Shown: positions 7,696 through 16,298, numbered from the stretch's first letter. The stretch: 16,437 nt of DNA from Candidatus Nomurabacteria bacterium RIFCSPLOWO2_01_FULL_36_10b (GCA_001785725.1 MFUQ01000017.1:2106-18542), one strand, 5' to 3'. Translations and numbers: made by a program. Notes: generated by a model from the letters alone, not told the origin.

Positions 7696-8075
7696 CATGT
7701 TCTCACACATTACTGTGTGCATTGGACTGTAACTTCATCCTACAAAGTAGGAGCTCAACATTCAGTCTCTACGGGTATATTTCTTTTCTTAAAAAGAAAA
7801 AATATTTCCCTCGGGGTTGTCCTTTTTTCTTCTCCGCTATTGGCGTAGAAATTCTAAGGATTCCACCGATATAAGTTGAGCATGTCATCATACATTACTG
7901 TATGAGACCGCCGTAATGATTGTCTCTATCTGCTTTTATATCTTATTAAACGAAATAACCTGATTTTAAAAATTTTCCTAATGTTCCTCCGCCATTGCGG
8001 AGTGAACGAGAATAACATTGTCGTTTTCAGAGAGGATTCAGACGGGTTGAACAGTGGATAAATATTCACTGCTCA
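7696..8075 (-). ncRNA. Group I intron at 23S position 2593, without ORF
   Basis: The upstream exon ends GGGTTCAGACCGT and the downstream exon begins CGTAAGACAG, which places the insertion after E. coli U2593 in helix 93 of the peptidyl-transferase centre. The intron is 380 nt and ends in the canonical G. Core elements are present: the R-like segment CCGTAGAGACTGAATG (7759-7775) and the S-like segment GAAGTTACAGTCC (7724-7736), whose GACTG/CAGTC pair forms P7. A candidate guide GCGGTCT (7905-7911) pairs with exon AGACCGT, with U-G at the splice site. There is no open reading frame of note. This is the same site as the chloroplast intron encoding I-CreI. It is probably a self-splicing ribozyme. 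Confidence 0.85.
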
Positions 8076-8121
8076 ACGGTCTGAACCCAACTCACGTACC
8101 ACTTTAATTGGCGAACAGCCA

Positions 8122-8159
<38 letters not shown>

Positions 8160-8760
8160 TCGACATCGAGGTGCCGAACGCTGCCGTCGCTATGGACGCT
8201 AGGGCAACACTAGCCTGTTATCCCCGGAGTAGCTTTTGTCCGATAATCTCCTGCACCATCTCATGGTGACAGTCGGTTCATTAAGCTCTGCTTTCGCACC
8301 TGCTTGGGATGGCCCCCTTGCAGTCAAGCCCGTTTATGCCTTTACACTATCGACACGTTTTCCATACGCGTCTAACGGACCTTAGTAGGCTCCTCCGTTA
8401 CTTTTTGGGAGGAAAGCGCCCCACTCAAACTACCTACCACGCACGGTCCCTCTGCGTTTTTTCCGCTGAGGTTAGACTAAGCCAATTTTGAGGATGGTAT
8501 TTCACTGTCGGCTCACTATAAACCAGAATCCATAGATCAAAGCCTCCCACCTATTCTGCGCACAAAATCAACATAGCCAATACGAAGCTGTAGTAAAGCT
8601 TCCGGGGTCTTTTCGTCTAACTGCAGGTAACCGGCATCTTCACCGGTACTGTATTTTCACCGAGCGAGTCCTCGAGACAGTTCCCCAGTCGTTACACCAT
8701 TCGTGCGCGTCGGAACTTCATTTTACTTTCCTCTCTTACGAGAGGGATTAGACTATATCT

Positions 8761-9234
8761 TCATCTCAACGTTTTTTGCATTTCTGCTTTTGTATACTTC
8801 CTTTTCCCGCTTGGATTCATTCTAAACGCCAGATTCATAATTTTATTCAATCCTTTCTTATTCTTATGCATCTCTATTTGCATAAAGAAACAAACTTTTT
8901 TGAAAAACTCGAAATCTTTTTGTTTTGCTGAAACCAAAGGATATCTATTAAAATGTGGAATAATAAAACTTACCAGATCACTAAGACTTCGCACCTCATA
9001 TTTTAGTGTTTTGTCTGAATAATCTCGTCGTATAAAGCCACATTTGAAAACTTTTTTCATGATGAAAAGGATTTGCGCTCTGCCTCCATTTTGGCTAACA
9101 GAGAAACTTGGTTTTGTTTCCCAACCAACGAGAAATTTTTCTCGTTTAGAAAAAGAAATACTAAAACATCCTTCCCCATCTACATATCCTGAAATATACT
9201 CATATATATTACGTTTATTTTTGAGAGCTGGCAT
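8761..9234 (-). CDS. LAGLIDADG homing endonuclease of the L1951 intron
   Basis: The product is 157 residues with one LAGLIDADG motif, YISGYVDGEGCFSISF (about residues 13-28). The acidic residue of DGEG is the expected catalytic metal ligand. Single-motif enzymes work as homodimers on near-palindromic sites, as in I-CreI and I-CeuI. The later part (DLVSFIIPHFNRYPLVSAKQKDFEFFKKV) is the conserved second half seen in rRNA-intron endonucleases. The family cuts intronless 23S alleles to spread its intron. The frame is intact. The stop codon TGA lies in the intron's S element, so coding sequence and ribozyme core touch. An extended -10 ends 7 nt before the ATG, so the gene may be transcribed on its own rather than from the rRNA precursor. 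Confidence 0.88.
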   Translation of the reverse strand: MPALKNKRNIYEYISGYVDGEGCFSISFSKREKFLVGWETKPSFSVSQNGGRAQILFIMKKVFKCGFIRRDYSDKTLKYEVRSLSDLVSFIIPHFNRYPLVSAKQKDFEFFKKVCFFMQIEMHKNKKGLNKIMNLAFRMNPSGKRKYTKAEMQKTLR

Positions 9235-9241
9235 ATTATAG

Positions 9242-9250
9242 ATTATACCA
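9242..9250 (-). promoter_or_regulatory. Extended -10 promoter inside the L1951 intron
   Basis: The minus strand reads TGG-TATAAT, then 7 nt (CTATAAT), then the endonuclease ATG at 9234. It is the same architecture as the chromosomal genes of this window. No Shine-Dalgarno is visible. Confidence 0.5.
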
Positions 9251-9538
9251 ATAATCTATCCAGGTCGCCACTATATATAGGTGACCTAAGTCGTTACGGG
9301 GTCATTCCATTAAAAATGGAAGACTTCCCACGGTATTCCCCTTTTGCGCGCATTTTTGCAAAGGGCTCCACCGTTATAAGCCAGATTTAATCCGAAAATC
9401 ACTCTTCGGATGGGCAGTTTCCTACCCGACAAGGTATTTCGCTTATTGCTTTACATAACAAAATTTAATTTGTCAATGTCCATGTGCACTACGCATGGCT
9501 GCATATCGCTATGCAGTTAGGACTCTATCTTCTCTCTT

Positions 9539-10095
9539 CTACAGAGAGTCTGACATTTGGTCTCTGAGGATTCTGATCAATTCAGTTCTGGATTTTTGAT
9601 GATTCATCTTTTCACACATCAATGCTATTTCAATAGCACCCACATGCGTGAGATGTTTATCATCTTTCATGAGTTCGAGACATTGTGCAAACAATTCGAA
9701 ATCTTTTTTCTTTGCTGTTTGTAACTCATAGATCCGAAAGAAAGGGATAATTACTTCGAGAAGATCTTTTCGTTTTGTTACTACATAATGATAGAGGTCT
9801 TCCTTGTGATTATCATGCCTTCGATTGATATGAATGTTCCCAACTTGGAAAAAATCTTTTATTTTTTGCAGACTATCCAGACTTCTTGCACCTTGCACAA
9901 CCGTAAAGTTGTGCGCAATTTGAGATAGCCGGTGGTATAGCCTCTTCGAATTCTTGTTGGTTCCTGATGGTCATGCTGTTTTACAAAATGAATGGTAAAA
10001 CATCCTTCTCCATCTACAAAACCAGTTATCCATCCTATTTTAATCAGTCTTTCCTGCTGATTGTCTGCACGAGTCGCATTGTTACTCTTTGTCAT
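9539..10095 (-). pseudogene. LAGLIDADG homing endonuclease gene with a -1 frameshift
   Basis: The first part, from MTKSNNATRADN, contains the LAGLIDADG motif WITGFVDGEGCFTIHF and runs in frame to about RRGYTTGY near 9925. The homologous continuation SQIAHNFTVVQGARSLDSLQKIKDFFQVGN lies in the -1 frame and runs to the stop at 9539, including the conserved LLEVIIPFFRIYELQTAKKKDFELF. Together they give about 185 residues, one complete single-motif enzyme. The junction has no canonical slippery heptamer, so a one-base deletion is the simplest reading; a sequencing error is possible. The 3' coding end overlaps the intron's R element. The ATG at 10095 is chosen because an extended -10 ends 7 nt upstream. 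Confidence 0.75.
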
Positions 10096-10102
10096 AATGG
10101 TA

Positions 10103-10111
10103 ATTATAGCA
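10103..10111 (-). promoter_or_regulatory. Extended -10 promoter inside the first 23S intron
   Basis: The minus strand reads TGC-TATAAT, then 7 nt (TACCATT), then the ATG at 10095 of the frameshifted endonuclease. Its spacing is identical to that in the L1951 intron. Confidence 0.5.
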
Positions 10112-10271
10112 AAAAGTAGCGCTCGATTCACCAGATATCCCAGCATATGGTCAGATATTTTATGACATCAGTTATTACAACTGATAGGCAGCGTTGTGTA
10201 ATTTTATTTGTTTATCTTCATCCTACAACAGTCCCAGTCTATCTGTTTCCCTTATTGCTAAGAGAAACAGA

Positions 10272-10306
<35 letters not shown>

Positions 10307-11093
10307 CAGGGCTTATATAGCTCAGCCTATGCTTTGCAAGCAAAGCATAAACCATCCATATTTGACCTTCTGGCATTGGTCAGGTGTCACCCCCTATACA
10401 TCCTCTTACGAGTTCGCAGGGAGCTGTGTTTTTGATAAACAGTCGCCAGAGAAACTTTTGTTGCAGCCACGCTAAGCGTGGCAAGCCTTATCCCGAAGTT
10501 ACGGCTGCTTTTTTGCCGAGTTCCTTGAGGACCTCTCACTCGTTCGCCTTGGTCTTCTCGACCTTCCCACCTGTGTCGGTTTGCGGTACGGTGTGTACCT
10601 ACGTAATCTTAGAGGTTTTTCTTGGGAGGCTATTCATATGCGTTCGTCTGTCTTGCGACAAACTTCCACGCTTCCTTGATAGTATGTGAATTCCGGATTT
10701 ACCTAGAATTCCTATCTTCGGACACGTACGTCAATCCAATAAGACGCGCATAATTATTTCCTCCGTCACCCCATAGACATAGATACACGTCACGGAATAT
10801 TAACCGTGTGTCCATCGGCTGCGGTTTGTCACCATGACCTTAGGACCGACTAACCCCGGGTCGATCAACGTAGCCCGGGAAACCTTGGGATTTCGGCGCA
10901 CAGGGATTTTACCTGTGTTGTGGTTACTTGTGCCAACATTCTCACTTGTCAACGCTCCACTGTGGGTTACCCCTTCAGCTTCAACGCAGATGACAACGCT
11001 CTCCTACCGCTTCCTTGCCCGAGGGCAAGAAAACCCGCAAATTCGGTACTATGTTTGAGCCCCGATTATTAGCGGTGCAGAGTCTCTTGATCA

Positions 11094-11145
<52 letters not shown>

Positions 11146-11716
11146 ATTGTCGGAGAAACTTCACCTCCTTACTTGCACTTAACATAGATTTAGGGACCTT
11201 ATTTGGCGATCTGGGCTGTTTCCCTTTTGTCTAATGGACCTTCGCGCCCATAGACTAACTGCCATGATATGGCCACTGGTATTCGGAGTTTGATAAGCTC
11301 GGCGCGGTTTCCCGCTATCCGATACTATCCAGTGCTCTACCCCCAGTGGGAACTCATGACGCCAACCCAAAAGCTGTTTCGGAGAGAACCAGCTATTACA
11401 GAGTTCGATTAGCTTTTCACTCCCTACCACAAGTCATCCGAGCGTTTCGTACGGCGCCCCGGTTCGGACCTCCATTCGCCTTTCGGCGAACTTCATCCTG
11501 CTCATGGTAAGATCACTCTGCTTCGGGTCGTATAGATACTACATTGGTCGCGCTTATCACACTCGCTTTCGCTGTGACTACGGTGCGTAACACCTTAGCC
11601 GAGCAGTATCGATACACTCGTTGGCTCATTCTTCAATAGGCACGCCGTCGTCGCGTCAGACGCGACTTCGACTCTTTGTAAACATATGGTTTCAGTTCTA
11701 TTTCACTCCCCTTGCC

Positions 11717-11761
<45 letters not shown>

Positions 11762-12015
11762 TTTGAAATGTATGTAGCCTTACCAGTGAGTACTGGCAAA
11801 TTCCTCCGAGCTATTCATGTCTCGAAGTACTCAAGAGCAATAAAAAAGGTCGTTCAGATTTCGGATACGGGATTATCACCCTCTCTGATAGTGCTTTTCC
11901 AGCACTTTCTCCTATCCTCACGATTTGTAACCTCGCTCATCCTGTCTGCACGACATGCTCGACTCGTTAAATGAGTCAAGCCCATCGCGCATCATATGAT
12001 GTCTATTGTCTTATA

Positions 12016-12127
12016 ACCCCCTCCTTCGCTCTACGCTCCGCTACGAGCTTCGGGAGGGCACGGCCCCTTGTATATAAGGCTGCGCCCTCCGAAGCTTTGT
12101 GCGAAGCACAAAGCGAAGGAGGGTTTG
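12016..12127 (-). repeat. GC-rich nested palindrome in a 23S domain I variable arm
   Basis: Two long nested stems fold here: CCCTCCTTCGCT with AGCGAAGGAGGG (outer, 12 bp) and AGCTTCGGGAGGGC with GCCCTCCGAAGCT (inner, one bulge). They carry a CTTTGTGC/GCACAAAG side hairpin and a CCTT/AAGG tip. E. coli has a much simpler arm here, just before the conserved GCTCGCCGCTACT. The position corresponds roughly to helix 25, where other bacteria carry intervening sequences. Composition and stem pieces resemble the intergenic palindromes of this window. Confidence 0.6.
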
Positions 12128-12403
12128 GGCTGGTTCCGTTTCGCTCGCCGCTACTAAGGAAATTCCTTATTTGGTCTCTTTTCCTATGGGTACTGAAATG
12201 TTTTACTTCCCCAGGTGCGCCTCCAACAGAAGTTATCCCTGTCGGATCTCTGCCTATAAAAGCAGAGGGGTTCCCCCATTAGGAAATTCCCGGATCAAAG
12301 CCTGAGAATCGGCTCCCCGAGACTTATCGCAGATTGTCCACGTCCTTCATCGCCATTTCAAACCTAGGCATCCACCATATGCTCTTGTCTCCTATTAGGA
12401 AAT

Positions 12404-12642
12404 CCAAGAACCACAATTTTTACTAACAACTAACAATGAAAATACAATATATCTGTAGACGATATATAATTTGATACTTACTTCATTCGTATGCTATTGA
12501 CAAATGACAATCAATTCTGGAAAAGAAAAAACCGCGAGTGATGAGCGGCCATAGCATTAGGAGAAACCCCTTATGATATTCCGCAGTATCAATTGGTAGT
12601 TATTTCTATAAACATTTCTGTGTATGGAAGAGTATACACATA
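12404..12642 (-). promoter_or_regulatory. 23S leader region with structured RNA and candidate promoter
   Basis: There is no gene in this stretch. A candidate promoter on the minus strand is TTGCAT (12653-12658), 16 nt, TATACT (12631-12636), with a start near 12624. Downstream is a long imperfect hairpin (12545-12584) that pairs GCGG with CCGC and AGGGG with CTCCT. A shorter hairpin CCGC-N9-GCGG (12532-12548) followed by TTTTTTCTTTT comes next. The two share one CCGC strand, so they are mutually exclusive. The remaining stretch to the 23S 5' end is AT-rich and contains TTGTCA but no convincing -10. Confidence 0.4.
12521..12548 (-). terminator. Terminator-like hairpin between the leader promoter and 23S
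   Basis: The minus strand folds CCGC-TCATCACTC-GCGG followed by TTTTTTCTTTT. The stem is only 4 bp, so it is weak. It would end a transcript of about 100 nt started near 12624, or act as an attenuator in front of the 23S gene. Either reading is inference. Confidence 0.4.
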
Positions 12643-12689
12643 CTTAAAAAGAATGCAAGCCCCGCCCCGTCAGACGGGGCAGAGCTTGC
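12643..12689 (-). terminator. Rho-independent terminator after the 514-residue surface-protein gene
   Basis: The outer stem GCAAGC/GCTTGC encloses GCCCCGTC-T-GACGGGGC, followed on the minus strand by ATTCTTTTT. It lies 26 nt past the stop codon at 12715. The inner stem is of the same kind as the palindromes in the other intergenic gaps. Its 3' edge overlaps the candidate promoter of the rRNA leader. Confidence 0.75.
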
Positions 12690-12714
12690 ATTGGCTATTA
12701 TAAAACCTTCAACT

Positions 12715-14259
12715 TTATTGTCTGCTACGGTCTATATTATCATCTTTTAGATATCGTAAAAACGAATCACTAACATTGTGTGAGTTTGAATCAAAATCTG
12801 AAGTTGAGCCATCATTATCGGTTATGTTTATAACAACAATATTATCAGCAATGAGACCATCGAAATTTGTATCAGCTGAAGTCATTACATAATTTACATA
12901 ATCATAATGTAATCCTTCAATTATTATATCATTGATTGCAGTTACTGTTACAATTTGTGGGATATCCCAATTACTATTTGTAAATATTAGTTGTGGCGTA
13001 CTTAGGATAACTTGAGAATTATCTAGAGTAAAATTAACAGTAACATCATTTGATGGTTGGGAACCAAGCGCAAAAGAAAATGTATCTGATGTTGGACCCT
13101 GCTCATTAACACCCGTAGACCCGCCGGTCTGAGTGATAACTGGAGCATAGTATCGTGCCAACTTTACATTATTCCCAACTTCATAACTTAATGCAGGAAT
13201 GCCGGTTAGGCCTAAGGCGAACGACGTAAGAGACATTACATTTGCGTTAGGATCAAGAATTATCACATTTGTAGAATTAGAGCAATCAACTCTCCAACAC
13301 TCTATTAACATCATATCATCATTAGATCCATGGTTAAAAGCAATACGAGGATATCCAGTGCCAGAATCAACCACAAGATGAACATATGAGCTTGTGCTTA
13401 TTCCAGCTGATGTATATGTATTAGTAACAACTTGTGACCCTGGGGTACACATATCATCTTGACATGCAATAACTCTCAAAATATCTCCTGACGATGCCAC
13501 AAATGCAATAATTGGGTTATCATTGCTTGCTAAATCAAATCCTAAAAAATTACCCCCCTGTGATGTATATATCGTGTATAGTGTTGATGTAGAACAATTA
13601 AATTGTGTGCATATTGCAAGTTTAATATCATTATTTGTTAAATCATTATATACAATTATAGGATATCCTTGAGAATTTATCTTTAGAACACTGCCAAAAC
13701 CAACACCACCAATACTATCTAGCGTAGTAATAATAGTACCACTTGAACATACTGCATTTGAACATACGGCGACTTTTAGATCATCGGTAGTAATATCATT
13801 ATATGAAATTACTGGAAATCCATTGTTATTAAAATCAAATGATGTAGCGGCATAACTCGAGAGTGGCATTGTCTCAATTGTATTTATTGTTATTGTGCCA
13901 GAACACAAAGCATCACTACATGTTGCTATTTTTACAGAGTTTGATTGATAAAAAACTATAACAGGATTTTCAAAAGCATTTAATCTTACTTCTGGGAAAT
14001 CCCCACTTGCAGAAATAATATTGCTAATACTTGATGTACAACTAATATTTGTACATGCAATTAATTTAAGCTCACCTGTTATAGTATCTTTATATACGAT
14101 ACGTGGTAAATCAGAACTACCAACAGCAACAGATGTTAATTGACCATTATTTGCAACTGTAGTTACTATCGCTTCTGCACTCTTGTGCGCAAGCAAAAAA
14201 GATCCTACTCCTATTATAATTATAGCTAAAATAACTATGTGGGTTTTATTTATCATCAT
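12715..14259 (-). CDS. Secreted seven-repeat (predicted propeller) protein with Calx-beta-like domain
   Basis: The function is unknown. A signal peptide or anchor (MMINKTHIVILAIIIIGVGSFLLAHKSAEA) precedes seven degenerate repeats of about 45-50 residues. These have the form x-P-x-I-x-Y/F-x-D ... (I/L)KLAxC-x4-C. Six of the repeats hold a C-x4-C pair and the seventh (IPALSYEVGNNVKLARYY) has none. Seven such repeats suggest a seven-bladed beta-propeller (inference). A Calx-beta-like domain follows, from GGSTGVNEQG through VTVTAINDIIIEG to VVINITDND. The protein then stops within about 30 residues, without the peptidoglycan-binding domain of its neighbour. It totals 514 residues. The ATG at 14259 sits 9 nt after an extended -10; a TTG six bases earlier is less likely. 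It is probably a surface protein and the paralog of the next gene upstream. Confidence 0.8.
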   Translation of the reverse strand: MMINKTHIVILAIIIIGVGSFLLAHKSAEAIVTTVANNGQLTSVAVGSSDLPRIVYKDTITGELKLIACTNISCTSSISNIISASGDFPEVRLNAFENPVIVFYQSNSVKIATCSDALCSGTITINTIETMPLSSYAATSFDFNNNGFPVISYNDITTDDLKVAVCSNAVCSSGTIITTLDSIGGVGFGSVLKINSQGYPIIVYNDLTNNDIKLAICTQFNCSTSTLYTIYTSQGGNFLGFDLASNDNPIIAFVASSGDILRVIACQDDMCTPGSQVVTNTYTSAGISTSSYVHLVVDSGTGYPRIAFNHGSNDDMMLIECWRVDCSNSTNVIILDPNANVMSLTSFALGLTGIPALSYEVGNNVKLARYYAPVITQTGGSTGVNEQGPTSDTFSFALGSQPSNDVTVNFTLDNSQVILSTPQLIFTNSNWDIPQIVTVTAINDIIIEGLHYDYVNYVMTSADTNFDGLIADNIVVINITDNDGSTSDFDSNSHNVSDSFLRYLKDDNIDRSRQ

Positions 14260-14268
14260 ATGCAAATT

Positions 14269-14277
14269 ACTATATCA
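14269..14277 (-). promoter_or_regulatory. Extended -10 promoter of the 514-residue surface-protein gene
   Basis: The minus strand reads TATGA-TATAGT, then 9 nt, then the ATG at 14259. The extended string differs from that of adk (TATGA-TATACT) by one base. The mRNA is predicted to be leaderless. Confidence 0.5.
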
Positions 14278-14357
14278 TATATTACAAAAAAAGCAATACC
14301 TCATGATATTAGTAATAAAAAAACTTTTTTCATCTATACTTTATAACTTTCAATTTC

Positions 14358-16238
14358 CTACTGCAACACAACCCCATTATCCAAAACTGTTGTAATGTTA
14401 GTACAACCTACTTGTTTGTTAGCAACATGACGTGATGATTGATAGAAATAACCAGTTGGTTGTAAAAATGCCCTCCACACCGATAGAACATCATTAGTAA
14501 ATACACCTTGCCAGCTCTTTAAAGCTTTTTCTGTTTTAGGACCAAAGATACCTCGTGATGTGCTGTTTATAATATGGCCTCTTTCATTTAAGAAGTTCTG
14601 CAATTTAGCAACATCTTGCTTCCCTCTTACTCCATCTCTATCACCTCTTCGTAAAAAATCAATGAAGTAAGGGCAGATTAATGGAATACGATTATTGCCT
14701 TTATCTAGAAATAGACGACGCAGAACATTGCCTCCTCTTGTATCATTAGAAACAATCACAGAAATTGAATCATTGTCAGTAATGTTAACTGTAATTTCAT
14801 CATTAATGAACATCCCATCATAATTTGTATCGGCGGATGATAATATATAATCAATATAATCATAGTGTGTTCCTTCAACATCAGTATCGTCAATCGCTTC
14901 CACTGTAACTGTTTGGGGAGTATCAAAATTAAGAGATGTAAATGTTAAATCTAGCGACACGCTTTGCCCATTTAATGTTACTTCCCCATTATCTGTATCA
15001 AGCGTTACTGTAACATCAGCACTTGGGGCGTCAGATAACTCAACTGTGAATGTATCCGTAGCGCCACCTTCTATAACATCAGTTGATCCACCAGCTTGTA
15101 TAATAATTGAGACATAATATGAACCCAACGTGACATCTCCACCATCTGAAAATGCTATAAATGGAATATATGTTGGACTAAAAACAAAACTTATCGCACC
15201 ACTTGGATTAACACCAGTATCAAGTGTTATATAAGTAGCGGATGCCGGCGTACATATAGCATCTCCACATTGCATTAATTTAATGTCTGTACCATCATTA
15301 TAAACAATTACTGGATATACGTTGAAATTAATACTGGGCCATATTATAGAACCGATAGCTCTATTATAATATTCTGTATTTCCTGAACATGTTGTATCAG
15401 AGCATACAGAAATTGCTAGGTCAGTAGAATCTGCATAAGCAACTGTAGGAATGTTAGAAGCATTAAACGAAAAAGAATTATTCGCAACTGTTATACCAGC
15501 ACTTGTATCTAAAGTTACGATAGTATTCCCAGAAGAACACGCTGTGTTACCGCAGTATGCTAATTTAAGTATTGTATTTGATGCATCAATATAACTTACA
15601 AAAGGAATATCTGTTGATGGTTGGATATCTATATAAACACCAGCATTAGTAGAAATTGGACCAGCATCTAGAATTTGTGTTGTGTTGCCAGACGAGCATG
15701 TCGTATTTCCACATACTGCTACTTTAATTTCATTTGTAATATCCTGATATGCAACAATTGGGATTCCAGAAGAGTTAACACTTATAGACACGTTTGTGTC
15801 TGTATTAATTGAAGAATCAAGAGTAACTGGAGATGATATAGACGAACACAAACTATCCTGACAAAAAACTAGCTTCAATGTGCTAACACCAGATGTTGAA
15901 GTAACATACGCTACAACAGGATAGCCATTTTGGTCTAATAATAAGTCAAAATAACCTGTACTATTATTATTACCATCAAGTGTAACAGTTGTAACACCAC
16001 TGGATGTACATAATGAATCATCACAAATATCAATCATTAAGTTGCCTGTAACCATATTATCTTGATATACAATGATTGGCTTATTACTTGACGACAGCAC
16101 CATGCTTACTGTCGCGCCAGCCCCTGTTTCAACAACAGTACTATACGCCACAACATATTTTGTTGTTATATAAGCAACACCAAAAATCACTATAACAATT
16201 AAAGTAGAAATAATAGCGGTTAGATATTTTTTTATCAT
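14358..16238 (-). CDS. Surface protein: seven repeats (predicted propeller), Calx-beta-like domain, peptidoglycan-binding domain
   Basis: The 626-residue protein begins with a hydrophobic signal or anchor (MIKKYLTAIISTLIVIVIFG). Residues of about 35-380 are seven repeats (x-P-x-V-x-Y-x-D ... LKLAxC-x4-C). The first six contain C-x4-C (ICDDSLC, FCQDSLC, VCGNTTC, YCGNTAC, VCSDTTC, QCGDAIC) and the seventh lacks it. Residues of about 383-490 are a Calx-beta-like domain (GGSTDVIEGGATDTFTV to VNITDND). From about 522 a peptidoglycan-binding type domain follows: FLRRGDRDG, VAKLQNFLNERG, GIFGPKTEKALKSWQ, TGYFYQSSRHVANK. This suggests a wall-attached extracellular protein; the ligand of the propeller is unknown. 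The last 90 bases nearly match the truncated gene at the right edge. The start at 16238 is set by an extended -10 ending 9 nt upstream. Confidence 0.82.
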   Translation of the reverse strand: MIKKYLTAIISTLIVIVIFGVAYITTKYVVAYSTVVETGAGATVSMVLSSSNKPIIVYQDNMVTGNLMIDICDDSLCTSSGVTTVTLDGNNNSTGYFDLLLDQNGYPVVAYVTSTSGVSTLKLVFCQDSLCSSISSPVTLDSSINTDTNVSISVNSSGIPIVAYQDITNEIKVAVCGNTTCSSGNTTQILDAGPISTNAGVYIDIQPSTDIPFVSYIDASNTILKLAYCGNTACSSGNTIVTLDTSAGITVANNSFSFNASNIPTVAYADSTDLAISVCSDTTCSGNTEYYNRAIGSIIWPSINFNVYPVIVYNDGTDIKLMQCGDAICTPASATYITLDTGVNPSGAISFVFSPTYIPFIAFSDGGDVTLGSYYVSIIIQAGGSTDVIEGGATDTFTVELSDAPSADVTVTLDTDNGEVTLNGQSVSLDLTFTSLNFDTPQTVTVEAIDDTDVEGTHYDYIDYILSSADTNYDGMFINDEITVNITDNDSISVIVSNDTRGGNVLRRLFLDKGNNRIPLICPYFIDFLRRGDRDGVRGKQDVAKLQNFLNERGHIINSTSRGIFGPKTEKALKSWQGVFTNDVLSVWRAFLQPTGYFYQSSRHVANKQVGCTNITTVLDNGVVLQ

Positions 16239-16247
16239 ACAAAACAT

Positions 16248-16256
16248 AGTATACCA
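16248..16256 (-). promoter_or_regulatory. Extended -10 promoter of the 626-residue surface-protein gene
   Basis: The minus strand reads TGG-TATACT, then 9 nt, then the ATG at 16238. Another ATG (16247) directly abuts the hexamer and so would not be transcribed from this promoter. Confidence 0.5.
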
Positions 16257-16298
16257 GAGATACAACAAAAGAAAAGATATGCACATTTGCCTAATCCT

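Larger units (their letters stand above)
8719..9423 (-). mobile_element. Group I intron at 23S position 1951, encoding a LAGLIDADG endonuclease
   Basis: Exons CCTTGTCGGGT and AAGTTCCGACG flank 705 nt, matching insertion after E. coli U1951. P1 is clear: GGGTAG-GAAA-CTGCCC with U-G at the splice site and a GNRA loop. P2 is ATCCGAA/TTCGGAT. The R-like segment CCCGTAACGACTTAGG lies at 9285-9300 and the S-like GAAGATATAGTC at about 8751-8762. The intron ends in G. The endonuclease gene lies between R and S, beyond the P8 stem (GGTCACC/GGCGACC). Confidence 0.87.
9444..10271 (-). mobile_element. Group I intron at 23S position 1926-1931, with a disrupted LAGLIDADG gene
   Basis: About 828 nt separate exon AACGGTCCTAAGGT from AGCGAAATACC. 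Core elements are the R-like segment CAGAGACCAAATGTC (9552-9566), the S-like segment GAAGATAGAGTCC (9520-9532) and a P5-like hairpin TATCAGTT/AACTGATG. The 5' end has a 13-bp hairpin with a GCAA loop (10242-10271). Boundaries given here assume that the universal exon sequence is restored (insertion after U1931), which makes the last intron base A, not G. An alternative boundary, 9449-10276, follows from a 9-bp guide pairing at U1926 and gives a terminal G (see findings). Confidence 0.8.

Noticed and set aside
9920..9930. Programmed -1 ribosomal frameshifting in the first endonuclease gene
   Set aside because: No X-XXY-YYZ slippery heptamer or following strong pseudoknot was seen at the junction, so a mutation is the simpler reading; not excluded.
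12900..16000. Regularly spaced similar segments that might be taken for a CRISPR-like or tandem DNA repeat array
   Set aside because: The similarity is at protein level (x-P-x-V-x-Y-x-D ... C-x4-C) with variable spacing and diverged DNA. They are protein repeats within two long open frames.
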